A stretch of 48,201 nucleotides of DNA from an uncultured Desulfobulbaceae bacterium (GTDB taxonomy: Bacteria > Desulfobacterota > Desulfobulbia > Desulfobulbales > CALZHT01). Below the pieces are notes generated by a model. That model was not told where the DNA came from and did no database searches. It was given only the letters and a program-made list of their open reading frames with translations. Of this stretch, positions 1 to 9,518 are shown piece after piece. Location of the stretch: assembly GCA_945787445.1 (NCBI GenBank), contig CALZHT010000010.1, positions 1-48,201 on the forward strand, in the 5' to 3' direction. How positions within the stretch are numbered: the first letter of the stretch is position 1; the number at the start of each line of letters is the position of its first letter. The position numbers were made by a program, and so were the translations under genes.

Positions 1-3000
1 CCCTGCCCTGCTCCCTTTGGCTTGCTTGTCGAAGGTTTCGGAACCTTGGGCGGCTGCTTTGGTTTTTTGGGCAGGTAATACCAGATAGTGGGCTCGCTAA
101 ACCGCTGCCAGCCCCATTTCAAAATCTTTATAAGACCAAAGGAAATCCAGAGGGCCCAGGCGAGCATGGCAATGCGGTAGGCCAGCATGGGAATGGAAAA
201 TACCCAGGCTTGGGGGAGGGTGTTGTCGCTGACGTCCTGATACCATCGTAACAGGCTGCTGTTTGAACCGTTGCCGACGATATTCATGTCCGGATGACCG
301 AGCAGCCCTTGTGAAATGGCAAAAACCAGCGCTGCCATGGCCAGCAGGGTCAATACTCCGATGCCGATCTGCACCAGGTTGAAGTTGCCCTTTTCAAGGG
401 TTGTTGCCTTTTTCCGCAAATCAAGGACGATCAACCAGCCCACCACGATGACGCAGGCCGCGAGATTGCTCATGGACATGCCGATGCCGAGCAAAAACCA
501 GTGATGAAACCTGAGGGGCGTCAAGCCGGTCCTGGTCAGGCCGAAAGCAACAAGCACAATGATGATCACCACCGACCAGAAGAGGATCGCAGGTCCGACC
601 AATTGTTCGCCGCCCAGGAATAAGGGCCAGCGGCTGCGCGGCAGGTAAACGTCGACACTGGCGTTAACGCTTGGCATTCCGAGATCAATGGGAGAAGTTT
701 TGTAAAGGCTCGAAATCCCTTCTGCCTGGCGCCACTGCAGTTCAATGTCCTGCTTGCCGGGCGTGATGGGCAGTGGCACCTTTTGGCCTTCCTGCCGGAT
801 CGGCTGGATTTTGTTGTTGATTTTCACTTCCTGCAGTTCTGCCGCCAGGGGCAGGGAAATGGTATGCTGTCCTCCCTGACTGCTCTTGATGACCAGGCTC
901 AACTTTGCATGGGCGGTGCGTTGCCCCGGCCGTAATTCCAGGTGGCTTTTTTCAATGGTCATGGTCTGGCCGTCAATGCCCATGGGGCGGGAAATGGTTA
1001 AAACAACCTCTTCCCCGGGCCACGGGTGCCAGGTTGGCAGCCATCGGTCTCCGGATTTATGCATGATCACTGGAATACCTTTGGTCTCCATATGGAAGAT
1101 CGGACTGACATCGATCTTCCATATTTCAGTCCAATCCTCTGTTTGTATATGCTTGAGGACAATTTCTTCGGCAGGCTCTAAAAAGGATTCCCAGGTGAGA
1201 GAGGTTTGATCACCCCGCATATTGATCTGAGCAATGGTGTTTTCCACCCGGATACCTTCTGTGGTCACCGACTCGCCGGGCAGCAGAGGTATGTGCAGAA
1301 CCATGGCTGAACCGGCCGGACCTATACGCCGAATGCGGGTTTCAACCTTCCAGATCAGGCCGAGAAGAATAGTGCGCTCCACCAGAGCAAAGGGCGGCAG
1401 CACCCCGGTCTCGAGAATCTCGGTGCGCTTGCCTTGCTGCTCGACAATCCGCCGGAACTGCAACTGCGCGTCAAATGTGCCATCCGGGTGCAGCCCTTCC
1501 ACTGACCAGCCGCTGGCCGAGATTGCTACCTGATGCGGCTTCAAAGGAAAGGGCAACTGCAGGGTGTTCTGTTGCCGGATCTTACCCCTGAGCGTTACCG
1601 TATGTTTGCCTGCCTCCACCAGGACCCATAATCCATCGTCCAAACGGAAAAGCCCTTTGACATGATCACCGTCTATGGTTACCTGTCGCGGCAGCCAATG
1701 ATTGGCATGACCAGGCAAGGGAATTGCCGTATCAACTTGAGCTTCAACATTGGCAACCACGGTAAGATTATCAGGATCAATGGTAATGGCAAGATCCGCA
1801 ATATCTGCGCAGGCCGGAAAACATTTATCCTTTTCAAGGAGTCGTTTCTGCAGTTCCTGGAGCATTTCCTGGGAAGGAATATCGTCGGCCTGACCTATGG
1901 CCGGGTTGAAAAGAGCAAGAAGAAGGAATGGAATTATCAAATAAGATTTAAGATTTGGTAGTTGGAAGCCCTGTCCACGTGTATACCCCATGCCGAACAT
2001 GCCAAGGGCCAGCAAGATGATCAACAATACGCGCAAAAACGAGAGTACAAGGTTTGTTTTGGGGCCGATCAAGATAAATGAAACTGTTTGATCGCGGATA
2101 ACCGGTCCCGACCAACTGAAAGTAATGGTTTCAAAGGGCTGCCATTTTGGAAGGCCCGGCCCTGTTTGGGTGAGCGCTTTTGGATCATACTGCATGACCT
2201 GGCTCCGGTAATATGAGGATCGATCCGCTGATACCTTGGACTTCAATGGCGCGGCCGCATCCAGGGTCATGTCCCGGGCAATGCCGACCGCCCGTTTTGC
2301 CCGCGATTCAGGCAGGAGCGCCTCTTGTTCAACCGCCATTTCCGCTGGCATAGCGGGCTCCTGTTGCCATTGCGAATATTCGGTCATCGAGGCCCAGGGC
2401 CGGGCGAGCTGCGGATAAATGCCGATTCGCAGCGCCTGGATCGAGTATGGAATGGCTATGACGATCAGGGCCAGGACCGCGAGGATCTGATAGATCTTGA
2501 TACCCTGCTTGAACTTTCCCTCAGGCACATGTTTGAGCAAGGCAAAACCGATCAGTAACGCCAGCCACACGTAGCGCGGCGCATTCGGTTCATGATAGGT
2601 CAATACCAGTGTTACAAATGCGATTCCTGCCAACGGTTTTGCAAAAAGTTTTGCCGCGGCAAGGGTAAAGATAAGGACGATGAAAAAATCCAAGAGCGTC
2701 CAGCGCTTTACCCAGGTGCGCGGAATATTGTCAATGCCGCTGGCATGCAAAAGCTTCCAGCCCGGCGGCAGGTGCAATCTCCCTAGCACATGGTGAAAAT
2801 CATGATCCCAGCCCGTAGCAGGCAGAGTACCGATATCCCCCCCCTTCCTGCTTTCTGCCGTGAGATTGAGAATACCTTTGCGCAGTTCAACTCCCGCTTT
2901 ATCCAATCCCTCGCGCCGGGTAATGAACTGCTCGGCGCCGTCGACCGCAACTCGCCCCAATTCGATGGCTGGATCCATTTCCAAACGCCAATTGGTGTTT

Positions 3001-4145
3001 TTCTTGCCAATAATACGGTCCTGGATCGTATAGCCAGAGCCGTCAAAGCGCAACCAGAGGCTGCGGTCCAGGTCCAGTTGATCGGGGGCCGGCTGCGGAT
3101 CGCCGCGCTTGATTTCCTTGAACTGCATGGCATCGCCGGTAAGCACTCTGAAGGCGGGATATTTCTGCCAATGTTGCGGCATTGAAGTCTGTAAAGGGTC
3201 AATGGCCTGGACCCCTTCAATCTCGACAATTCGCAAATCGGTACGTCCGTAAAAGGACCAGATTTCCTGGGCCGGCCAGAAACCATCATCAGGACGAGCA
3301 AAAGACAGGGCCTGTAGCGGACCGACATGCCGCAGGGTCAATGTAAAACTGAAGCGTCCTGGCCGGACCTGCACGCGCATGCCCCCATCCGGTTCGAGCT
3401 TGGCGGGCAGCGAACTCTGCAGCGATACTGGAATGAATTTTTCAGGGAGGTACAGCGGGCCAAGGGTAATCTCCCGGGCAGCGCCGGCAACATCGAGGGT
3501 GGTGTAAAGCACAATACGGGCAGGGATCCTGTCATCAATTAGCCTGAAACTTTCAATCTGCAACCGGTTTTCTATCTTCTCTTCCTTGTGCGCCGTTTTG
3601 AGCCACAGCCGGCCTGCTGCATCGATGTTCGGGAAACCGACCTCTTGGTTGTTGACAGAAAGAGAAACGAGAGCGGAATGGGGGGGAATTTGCAAGTACT
3701 CCGGAAGCTGGAGCCAGGAAAAGTTGCCGGTTACAACACGCGCGCCTGGCTGCAGCTCAATCTTGGGGATGTTGTCTTTATGTACAACAATGGCAGGTTT
3801 GCCATCAATTGTAACATTTTGCGGCCACTGACGGCCATTGCCCGGTAAGGCAATCCAACTTTCATGAAGAATCTGCCAGGATTGGTTGAATTTACCGCCC
3901 TTGTTGTGCAAATTTATCCTGAGCTCTGTGGGCCAGTTACACCGGAGTTTTTCAGCATCGTTATAGTGCGGGATGCAGTGCTGTTGTTCTTCCTGGTCAT
4001 GCAGGACCCAGTCAACCCAGGGCTTGAGCGGGTCAGGGATCTTTGGGGGATTTTTGGCGAAACACGGTTGGAGAGAAATGAGTAAGAAAAAGAATAGTGC
4101 TAGCAATCTGCAAACCATTGCAAAAATCCTATTATTGGTTTTCAT
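1..4145 (-). CDS. Large membrane-anchored protein of unknown function, partial (left edge)
   Basis: Reading the minus strand from an ATG at 4145, preceded by GGAGAG five bases upstream, gives 1381 codons without a stop. The gene continues beyond position 1. The N-terminus is a clear signal peptide (residues about 1-30, basic start, hydrophobic core, ending near PCFA). It is followed by about 450 residues of probable extracytoplasmic beta-rich sequence. Hydrophobic segments lie near residues 482-560 (two or three helices), 698-722, 732-752, 1182-1240, 1260-1282 and 1315-1345. A second large soluble region lies between about 755 and 1180. The visible end is rich in Lys and Pro. I do not recognise the family and see no catalytic motif. 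The many short open frames in this region on either strand are shadows of this gene. The next gene upstream on this strand is hydA, with a 64-bp gap, so co-transcription is possible but no functional link is evident. Confidence 0.85.
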   Translation of the reverse strand, partial: MKTNNRIFAMVCRLLALFFFLLISLQPCFAKNPPKIPDPLKPWVDWVLHDQEEQQHCIPHYNDAEKLRCNWPTELRINLHNKGGKFNQSWQILHESWIALPGNGRQWPQNVTIDGKPAIVVHKDNIPKIELQPGARVVTGNFSWLQLPEYLQIPPHSALVSLSVNNQEVGFPNIDAAGRLWLKTAHKEEKIENRLQIESFRLIDDRIPARIVLYTTLDVAGAAREITLGPLYLPEKFIPVSLQSSLPAKLEPDGGMRVQVRPGRFSFTLTLRHVGPLQALSFARPDDGFWPAQEIWSFYGRTDLRIVEIEGVQAIDPLQTSMPQHWQKYPAFRVLTGDAMQFKEIKRGDPQPAPDQLDLDRSLWLRFDGSGYTIQDRIIGKKNTNWRLEMDPAIELGRVAVDGAEQFITRREGLDKAGVELRKGILNLTAESRKGGDIGTLPATGWDHDFHHVLGRLHLPPGWKLLHASGIDNIPRTWVKRWTLLDFFIVLIFTLAAAKLFAKPLAGIAFVTLVLTYHEPNAPRYVWLALLIGFALLKHVPEGKFKQGIKIYQILAVLALIVIAIPYSIQALRIGIYPQLARPWASMTEYSQWQQEPAMPAEMAVEQEALLPESRAKRAVGIARDMTLDAAAPLKSKVSADRSSYYRSQVMQYDPKALTQTGPGLPKWQPFETITFSWSGPVIRDQTVSFILIGPKTNLVLSFLRVLLIILLALGMFGMGYTRGQGFQLPNLKSYLIIPFLLLALFNPAIGQADDIPSQEMLQELQKRLLEKDKCFPACADIADLAITIDPDNLTVVANVEAQVDTAIPLPGHANHWLPRQVTIDGDHVKGLFRLDDGLWVLVEAGKHTVTLRGKIRQQNTLQLPFPLKPHQVAISASGWSVEGLHPDGTFDAQLQFRRIVEQQGKRTEILETGVLPPFALVERTILLGLIWKVETRIRRIGPAGSAMVLHIPLLPGESVTTEGIRVENTIAQINMRGDQTSLTWESFLEPAEEIVLKHIQTEDWTEIWKIDVSPIFHMETKGIPVIMHKSGDRWLPTWHPWPGEEVVLTISRPMGIDGQTMTIEKSHLELRPGQRTAHAKLSLVIKSSQGGQHTISLPLAAELQEVKINNKIQPIRQEGQKVPLPITPGKQDIELQWRQAEGISSLYKTSPIDLGMPSVNASVDVYLPRSRWPLFLGGEQLVGPAILFWSVVIIIVLVAFGLTRTGLTPLRFHHWFLLGIGMSMSNLAACVIVVGWLIVLDLRKKATTLEKGNFNLVQIGIGVLTLLAMAALVFAISQGLLGHPDMNIVGNGSNSSLLRWYQDVSDNTLPQAWVFSIPMLAYRIAMLAWALWISFGLIKILKWGWQRFSEPTIWYYLPKKPKQPPKVPKPSTSKPKGAGQ

Positions 4146-4209
4146 AGATTCTCTCCAATAAGGAATGTCCACCGGGTGGCCTTGTCTAATATTCAGCGAA
4201 ACTCAACCA

Positions 4210-5484
4210 TTAATGTACTGAACAGGAGATGCAGGGATCATAGGCCCTGACCAGCATTTCAGCCAGCAGCTCGATTTCCTTATCGCTGCTGCCTTTTTTG
4301 GCATAGTTGTCGGCCAATGCCTGGATATCGTGCTGGATATTGGCATGATTCTGGCTGGTGGGAATGACGCAGTCGGCCTTGACAATGCGACCATCCTGAT
4401 CACATTCATAGCAGTGGTAGAGAATGCCGCGCGGCACCTCCACCGCCGCCACGCCGGTGCCGGCCTGCGGTGTCACCTGCTGGCGCACCTCTTGCCATTC
4501 CGCTGCAGTCAATTCCCGGATCAACCTGATTGCATCCTGCACCACATGGACGCATTCCACCAGTTGGGCAACATTGTTCATAAACGGATTATGGTTGACC
4601 GGGGCAAGGCCCAACCCCTTTGCCACCTCCTGAGCCGAAGGATGGAGATGGGCAAAGTTGTTGTTCAGCCTGGCCAGGGAACCCACGGCAAAGGAATCCC
4701 GTGACAGCCGGCTCCATTTGGAGGTGGAATTTTCCACACAATACTCATTGGTCATTTGGAGGTATTCATTTTCCGGCAATTCTACCCCGTCAGTGGAGAC
4801 AAGGCTGCCGCCGATAAAGGGATAGCTGCCCTTGCCTTTGAGGGAGACGAATTCCGTTTCCCGGCTGAAGTCGGGGATGGCAAAGGAGGCAAAAAGCTCG
4901 GCGCTTTGTTCCAGGTCGGCCATGGAAGTCTCGAGCCGTTGCCGCAATTGCTCGAGCTGATATTTGTCCGGCAGCATGGTAAAACCGCCAACCACGGTGC
5001 GGGTCGGATGCAATCTGCGGCCGCCGATGACATCACAACAATCGTTGGCCAGCAGTTTGAGGCGGGCGGCCCGCTGCACCACTTCCGGATGGCTTTTGAT
5101 CAGCGGAAACACACTGCCGGTATTGAGAAAATCAGGCGCCGCCAGAAAGTAAAGATGGAGGATATGGCTTTGCAGGGTTTCCATATGCTTGAGAAGCAGC
5201 CGCAGCTTGGCGGTCTGTTCCGAAGGGACAATGTTGAAACAATTTTCCACCGCCCGGATGGAGGCTAGGGTATGACCGATGGAACAAATGCCGCAGATGC
5301 GGCCGCAGAGGTAGGGTGCGTTTTCCCACTTCTTGCCGACCAGCATGGCTTCAAAGAAACGGGGCGTTTCCACCACCTCCCATTGCGCTTTGACAACCTC
5401 GCCGTTCCTGATCCGGATATGAATATTGCCGTGGCCTTCCACCCGGGTGAGATGATGCACATCAATATCGCACGTCAGCTTCAT
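4210..5484 (-). CDS. hydA: [NiFe]-hydrogenase large (catalytic) subunit, group 3b-like
   Basis: This is the catalytic alpha subunit of a soluble heterotetrameric hydrogenase that carries the Ni-Fe(CN)2CO site. The N-terminal ligand motif RICGIC (Cys64, Cys67) and the C-terminal motif DPCISCSVH (Cys418, Cys421) are both present, so all four Ni-binding cysteines are there. The start chosen is the ATG at 5484, which overlaps the hydD stop as ATGA and has GGGGAG upstream. A longer frame to 5562 would add 26 unlikely residues inside hydD. The product is 424 residues, the usual size. The protein ends exactly at the His that is normally the last residue after proteolytic maturation: TAA follows at once, so the usual C-terminal peptide is absent. 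It is the last gene of the hydBGDA operon. The group 3b call rests on the subunit set rather than on phylogeny. Confidence 0.95.
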   Translation of the reverse strand: MKLTCDIDVHHLTRVEGHGNIHIRIRNGEVVKAQWEVVETPRFFEAMLVGKKWENAPYLCGRICGICSIGHTLASIRAVENCFNIVPSEQTAKLRLLLKHMETLQSHILHLYFLAAPDFLNTGSVFPLIKSHPEVVQRAARLKLLANDCCDVIGGRRLHPTRTVVGGFTMLPDKYQLEQLRQRLETSMADLEQSAELFASFAIPDFSRETEFVSLKGKGSYPFIGGSLVSTDGVELPENEYLQMTNEYCVENSTSKWSRLSRDSFAVGSLARLNNNFAHLHPSAQEVAKGLGLAPVNHNPFMNNVAQLVECVHVVQDAIRLIRELTAAEWQEVRQQVTPQAGTGVAAVEVPRGILYHCYECDQDGRIVKADCVIPTSQNHANIQHDIQALADNYAKKGSSDKEIELLAEMLVRAYDPCISCSVH

Positions 5485-6299
5485 ATACCACTCCCCTGCT
5501 TGCCCGTGTCTTGTTGAGGCTGCCGCAAACCATCGACAAAGGCAGAAAAACCGCCAAAACATTCCAGCCGGTCCAACAAGGTCTCGCTGGAAAAGCCGTG
5601 TTCAGCCATGATGTTTTTGAGCTGCTCCACATTGGCCGCCTCGGCCGGACCGCGGCATCCCCAACAGCCCATGCGGTTGTTGGGGCACCAGGCATCGCAC
5701 CCGGCGCGGGTCACCGGGCCGAGACAGGGCTCGCCCAAATCGAACAGGCAGATATTCTCATTGGCCTTGCAATCCATGCATACCGGATATTTCGGATAAA
5801 GGATGGTCTTGCCCACCACCAGATCGGTGACGATCCGCTCCACCTCTTCCTTTTTCACGGGACAGCCATAAATATTCACATCCACCTCGACTATATCGGC
5901 AAGGGGCCGCACCGGTTGGGTGTCGATGGCAAAATCGCCGTACACTTCCCTTTTCACCCAATCCTGGTCCGCGAAACGGTTCTTCAACTGGTTGACGCCG
6001 CCGAAACAGGCGCAGGAACCAAAGGCGATCAGGATCTTGGCCCTTTTACGAATAATCTTGAGCCGCTCCTCTTCATCTGCCCGGGTCACACTGCCTTCGA
6101 CAAAGGCGACATCATAGGTATCGTCCTTTTCGCTCATGGCCTCCCTGAATTGCACGACCTGCAAAAGATTAAAAAAATCCAGCAGGGAGGCCTCCTTGTT
6201 CAGCAGTTGCAGTTGGCATCCTTCACAGGAACTCAGTTCGAAAAACGCCACCCGGGGCCGAGTCAAGTCCACTCCCATATAGCTCAATTCCGCTGACAT
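5481..6299 (-). CDS. hydD: [NiFe]-hydrogenase small subunit, group 3b-like
   Basis: This is the delta (small) subunit, which carries Fe-S clusters linking the NiFe site of HydA to the diaphorase subunits. The proximal-cluster motif SSCEGC (Cys25, Cys28) is followed by GSCACFGG, YGCPVKKEE and a cysteine-rich C-terminal half (CMDCKANENIC, CLGPVTRAGCDAWCPNNRMGCWGC), as in cytosolic group 3 small subunits. No twin-arginine signal peptide or membrane anchor is present, so the protein is cytoplasmic. The start at 6299 has GGAGG nine bases upstream. The product is 272 residues. It lies 2 bp downstream of hydG and overlaps hydA by 4 bp, indicating translational coupling. Confidence 0.94.
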   Translation of the reverse strand: MSAELSYMGVDLTRPRVAFFELSSCEGCQLQLLNKEASLLDFFNLLQVVQFREAMSEKDDTYDVAFVEGSVTRADEEERLKIIRKRAKILIAFGSCACFGGVNQLKNRFADQDWVKREVYGDFAIDTQPVRPLADIVEVDVNIYGCPVKKEEVERIVTDLVVGKTILYPKYPVCMDCKANENICLFDLGEPCLGPVTRAGCDAWCPNNRMGCWGCRGPAEAANVEQLKNIMAEHGFSSETLLDRLECFGGFSAFVDGLRQPQQDTGKQGSGI

Positions 6300-6301
6300 T
6301 T

Positions 6302-7204
6302 TCAGATGGCCTCCTTAAGATTCATTACCGACCAGTAATCAAACACCGGCCCCTTCAGGCAGGTATAGGTGGAACCGACATTGCACCGGCAGCATTTGCC
6401 GCGGCCGCAGTGCATGCGGCGCTCCAGTGACACAAACATCTTGTGCATGGGCAGGCCGGCCGCCATCAGCATGTTGCAGACAAAGGTGAACATGACCGGC
6501 GGCCCGCAGACAATGGCATAGGTTTCCTGTTCCAGAACATCCCGCAGGGCTCCGATGCGTTCCTGCAGGATTTCGGTGATGAGCCCCACCGGGCCGTCCC
6601 AGGTATGGTCCGGTTCCTCGACAATAATGTTCAAGTTGATGTCGAACTTGCGCCACATATCATAGAGATAGGTGAAGAGCAGCTCGGACGGCCTTTTGGC
6701 GCCGTAGATCACCTCCACCATCCCGAAACGGCTGCGATTTTCCAGGACCGTCATGGTCGGCGACCGCAAGGGAGCAATGCCCAGGCCACCGGCAATCAGG
6801 ATAATATTCTGGCCATACATCTTCTCCACCGGAAAACAGGTGCCAAAAGGTCCGCTGATCCCCACCTGGGTGCCGCGCTTCACCTTGGCCAGGAAATTGG
6901 TGAGATTGCCCACCTTGCGGATACACAATTCTATGTCGCCACGGCGGATGGGCGATGAGGATATGGAGAACGGCGCTTCGCCGATACCCGGGACCTCGAG
7001 CATGACGAACTGGCCGGGCCGGAAGGTGAACCCGCGCCGTTTTTCCGGATCAATGATCTGGATCTGGTAGAGCTTTTCCTGTTCGGTCATGGGATAGACA
7101 TTGGTGATCTCGGCCTTGTAAGTATACTCAAAACTGCCGAGATCATGCCTGGGCGCCTCGGGCCGCTCCTCCTTCAGGACATCGACAAATTCTAATCTTT
7201 CCAT
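6302..7204 (-). CDS. hydG: Hydrogenase gamma subunit, FAD/NAD(P)-binding reductase
   Basis: This is a ferredoxin-NADP reductase-fold subunit that exchanges electrons between NAD(P)(H) and the hydrogenase Fe-S chain. It is homologous to sulfhydrogenase gamma and to anaerobic sulfite reductase subunit B. Visible motifs are RPGQF with the following FSISSSP (FAD binding), [10 protein letters not shown] (NAD(P)-binding glycine loop), CGPPVMF, and a C-terminal [2Fe-2S] site CGRGKCCRC plus a later Cys. The ATG at 7204 is preferred because GAGGAAA ends seven bases before it. A TTG at 7210 would sit almost on that ribosome-binding site. The product is 300 residues, typical for the family. The hydB stop lies just upstream of this ATG, so the genes are tightly packed. 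Confidence 0.93.
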   Translation of the reverse strand: MERLEFVDVLKEERPEAPRHDLGSFEYTYKAEITNVYPMTEQEKLYQIQIIDPEKRRGFTFRPGQFVMLEVPGIGEAPFSISSSPIRRGDIELCIRKVGNLTNFLAKVKRGTQVGISGPFGTCFPVEKMYGQNIILIAGGLGIAPLRSPTMTVLENRSRFGMVEVIYGAKRPSELLFTYLYDMWRKFDINLNIIVEEPDHTWDGPVGLITEILQERIGALRDVLEQETYAIVCGPPVMFTFVCNMLMAAGLPMHKMFVSLERRMHCGRGKCCRCNVGSTYTCLKGPVFDYWSVMNLKEAI

Positions 7205-7206
7205 AA

Positions 7207-8247
7207 TCAAATTTCCTCATGTCTAACGCTGGCTATGACTTCCGGTACGGTTATATTGGCCAGGCAGGCCTCGCCGCAGCGCCCGCACCCCACACAGAGC
7301 GATTCCTCAAAGGCCTCGACAAATCCTCGGTGCTTGTGATAATACCGATACTTGAGGCGGGTATGGCTATCGGGCCGGAAATTATGGCCGCCGGCCACCT
7401 CGGCAAAATCGATGAGGTTACAGGAATGCAGGTGTTTCATTTTGGCGGCATGCTTGAGATCGAGATCCACCGTCTCGGCAACGCCGTAACAGTAACAGGT
7501 GGGGCAGACGCTGGCGCAGGTGCCGCAGGACAAACATTTATCACCCCAATGCTTCCAGACCTCGGACTGAAATTCCATGTCCAGAATCTTGGTAAGATCG
7601 GTGGTGTCCACCTGGGCCATGAATTTTTCATGCCTGGCCTCTTCCACCGCCATGTAACGCAGGTGGTCCTCTTCAGTAGGATCGCTGGTTTGCATGTGTT
7701 TCAGGTAATTGTAGGCAGCGGCTGATTGGATCTCGACAAAATATTTTTTACCCAGGTCGGTAAGGAACATGTCAAAGCCGTGCAGCGCCGTGTCCGTGCC
7801 CATGGAACGGCAGAAGCAATACGGTTGCGGCTCGCAGTCAATCCCCACTATGAACATGTTTTTCCGTTTGCTGGCATAGTATGGCGTTGGGTAGGCGCTT
7901 TCGAGCAATACCTTGTCCAGTTTATTCAAGGCGTTGATATCGCAGGCATGCAGACCGAACAGCACCTGGGGCTGGTAGATGTTGAAATCAACCTTTTTTT
8001 CCCAGGAGTCACCCGCAATTTCAAAGGTGCAGAGGGTTTCCGTATAGGGGAGAAAGAAACGCTTGGCAGGATACTGGGTGGAGGTATAATCAAGCTGAAG
8101 TTGGGTAAAATCATAGACAACTTCAAAAGAATAGATGGGAGTACCGTTCTTGTCGCTGCCCTTCCGGACCGGACCGACAACGCGGTTGGCCAACAGGGCC
8201 TCAAAAAGCTTTGCCAGCTCCTGTTTCGCAATTACTTTGAATATCAT
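7207..8247 (-). CDS. hydB: Hydrogenase beta subunit, 4Fe-4S protein (sulfhydrogenase beta / AsrA-like)
   Basis: This is the electron-transfer beta subunit and first gene of the hydBGDA operon. It has two C-terminal ferredoxin-like cysteine clusters. The first is [13 protein letters not shown] near residues 239-251 and the second is [11 protein letters not shown] near 315-325. The N-terminal 230 residues match the AsrA/HydB type of domain. The family partners with an FAD/NAD(P) subunit and the small and large hydrogenase subunits, exactly the genes found downstream. The product is 346 residues, the normal length. The start at 8247 has a modest GAGGG-type ribosome-binding site. No membrane segment is present. 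Confidence 0.93.
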   Translation of the reverse strand: MIFKVIAKQELAKLFEALLANRVVGPVRKGSDKNGTPIYSFEVVYDFTQLQLDYTSTQYPAKRFFLPYTETLCTFEIAGDSWEKKVDFNIYQPQVLFGLHACDINALNKLDKVLLESAYPTPYYASKRKNMFIVGIDCEPQPYCFCRSMGTDTALHGFDMFLTDLGKKYFVEIQSAAAYNYLKHMQTSDPTEEDHLRYMAVEEARHEKFMAQVDTTDLTKILDMEFQSEVWKHWGDKCLSCGTCASVCPTCYCYGVAETVDLDLKHAAKMKHLHSCNLIDFAEVAGGHNFRPDSHTRLKYRYYHKHRGFVEAFEESLCVGCGRCGEACLANITVPEVIASVRHEEI

Positions 8248-8407
8248 GGCTGCCCTCTTGTGAAGATACTCTTGCCCGGTGTCTGTGCCTTAAGCTATTG
8301 TATAGATTGCAGAAGAACGATTCCAGGTAATTATCAAAATTAATGAATTTATTTGAAGTCCGAAATGCGTCTAGCTGGAAAGCTCTCAATACGTTACAAT
8401 ACGATCC
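8248..8407. promoter_or_regulatory. Divergent intergenic region between hydB and hypA
   Basis: This 160-bp AT-rich gap separates two divergently transcribed, functionally linked operons (hydBGDA leftward, hypAB rightward) and must hold both promoters. TACAAT occurs in a usable orientation for each side, but I could not pair either with a convincing -35 box. I found no clear sigma-54 (GG-N10-GC) site. Shared control of structural and maturation genes is an inference from the layout. Confidence 0.45.
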
Positions 8408-8752
8408 ATGCACGAGATGTCTTTGGCCATGAACATTGTTGATCTTGCCATAACCAATGCCAAAAAAGAGCATGCAAAATGCATCAACCACATCGAAGTT
8501 GAAATCGGCACCATGTCCGGCGTAATGATTGACGCTTTACGCTTTGGTTTTGAGGCGGCGGCAAAAAACACTTTTGCAGAGGGAGCGGAACTGGTGATCA
8601 ATGAAGTGGCGGCCAAGGCGCGATGCCGGAAATGCGATGCCATCCAGCCGGTGACCGCCTATTTTGAAGAATGTCCCATTTGTAATGAATTTCTGACCGA
8701 TATAATTCAAGGAAAGGACATGCGGGTCCTGTCCGTAACCATTGACGAATGA
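8408..8752 (+). CDS. hypA: Hydrogenase nickel insertion/maturation protein HypA
   Basis: This is the Ni metallochaperone that, with HypB, delivers nickel to the hydrogenase large subunit. The N-terminus is MHEM, with the invariant His2 used in Ni binding. The structural zinc site is formed by CRKC (Cys73, Cys76) and CPIC (Cys89, Cys92). The length of 114 residues is standard. It is the first gene of a hypAB pair that diverges from the hydrogenase operon, and hypB starts 4 bp after its stop. Confidence 0.95.
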   Translation: MHEMSLAMNIVDLAITNAKKEHAKCINHIEVEIGTMSGVMIDALRFGFEAAAKNTFAEGAELVINEVAAKARCRKCDAIQPVTAYFEECPICNEFLTDIIQGKDMRVLSVTIDE

Positions 8753-8756
8753 TACC

Positions 8757-9494
8757 ATGTGCGATCACTGCGGATGCAGTCCTTCCGACAATAGCGTGAC
8801 AATCCACAAACCTTCCGGCCATGGCCACAACCATGACCACCAGCACCGGCGTACCGTGCGGGTTGAGCAGGACATCCTTTTCTCGAACAATCAGGTTGCC
8901 CGGATAACCAGGGAATATTTCCAATCGCAAAACATCACGGCCCTCAATCTGGTGAGCTCGCCCGGTTCAGGAAAAACCACCCTCCTTGAACAGACGATCA
9001 GGGCTCTTAATGATGAAATCAGGATAGCGGTGATCGAAGGAGATCAGCAGACCATGCGGGACGCCCAACGCATTGAGGCAACGGGTGTGCCGGTGGTGCA
9101 GGTGAATACCGGCACCGGCTGCCATCTGGACGCCCGGATGATCGAATGGGCAATACACCAATTGCCGCTAAAAGATCACTCCTTATTATTTATCGAAAAT
9201 GTAGGTAACCTGGTATGCCCGGCCCTGTTCGACCTGGGGGAGGACATGAAAGTGGTGATCATCAGCGTCACCGAAGGAGACGACAAGCCCCAGAAATATC
9301 CCACCATGTTCGAGGCTGCCAGTCTCGGTGTCATCACCAAAACAGACCTGCTGCCTTATGTTGACTTTGATATGGAGGAATGCCGGCGGCTGGCGCTGGC
9401 CGTGAACCCGGCGCTCGAATTCCATGCGGTATCGGCCAAAACAGGCCAGGGGATGGATACATGGCTGAACTGGTTGAGGAACCGATGCGGTTAG
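8757..9494 (+). CDS. hypB: Hydrogenase maturation GTPase HypB
   Basis: This is the GTPase that works with HypA in nickel insertion. The start chosen is the ATG at 8757, giving the family N-terminus MCDHCGC, a high-affinity metal-site type. An in-frame TTG at 8742 would lie inside hypA. A short His-rich stretch (HGHNHDHQH, residues 22-30) is followed by the P-loop SSPGSGKTT (67-75), EGDQQT, the metal-site region GTGCH (Cys122, His123) and TKTD (G4). The product is 245 residues. The moderate His-rich run suggests some nickel storage. The gene ends 24 bp before the convergent lipoprotein gene, with no obvious terminator between. Confidence 0.95.
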   Translation: MCDHCGCSPSDNSVTIHKPSGHGHNHDHQHRRTVRVEQDILFSNNQVARITREYFQSQNITALNLVSSPGSGKTTLLEQTIRALNDEIRIAVIEGDQQTMRDAQRIEATGVPVVQVNTGTGCHLDARMIEWAIHQLPLKDHSLLFIENVGNLVCPALFDLGEDMKVVIISVTEGDDKPQKYPTMFEAASLGVITKTDLLPYVDFDMEECRRLALAVNPALEFHAVSAKTGQGMDTWLNWLRNRCG

Positions 9495-9518
9495 GGATTG
9501 ACAGGCTGCAAGACCATA

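Noticed and set aside
2783-3328. 181-codon minus frame and other short frames in 1-4145
   Set aside because: Reading the minus strand from 4145 gives one unbroken frame with a signal peptide across the whole region; these are other-frame shadows.
5511-6296. 261-codon plus-strand frame opposite the hydrogenase small subunit
   Set aside because: The opposite strand encodes a clear hydrogenase small subunit with all cysteine motifs; the plus frame has no family signal.
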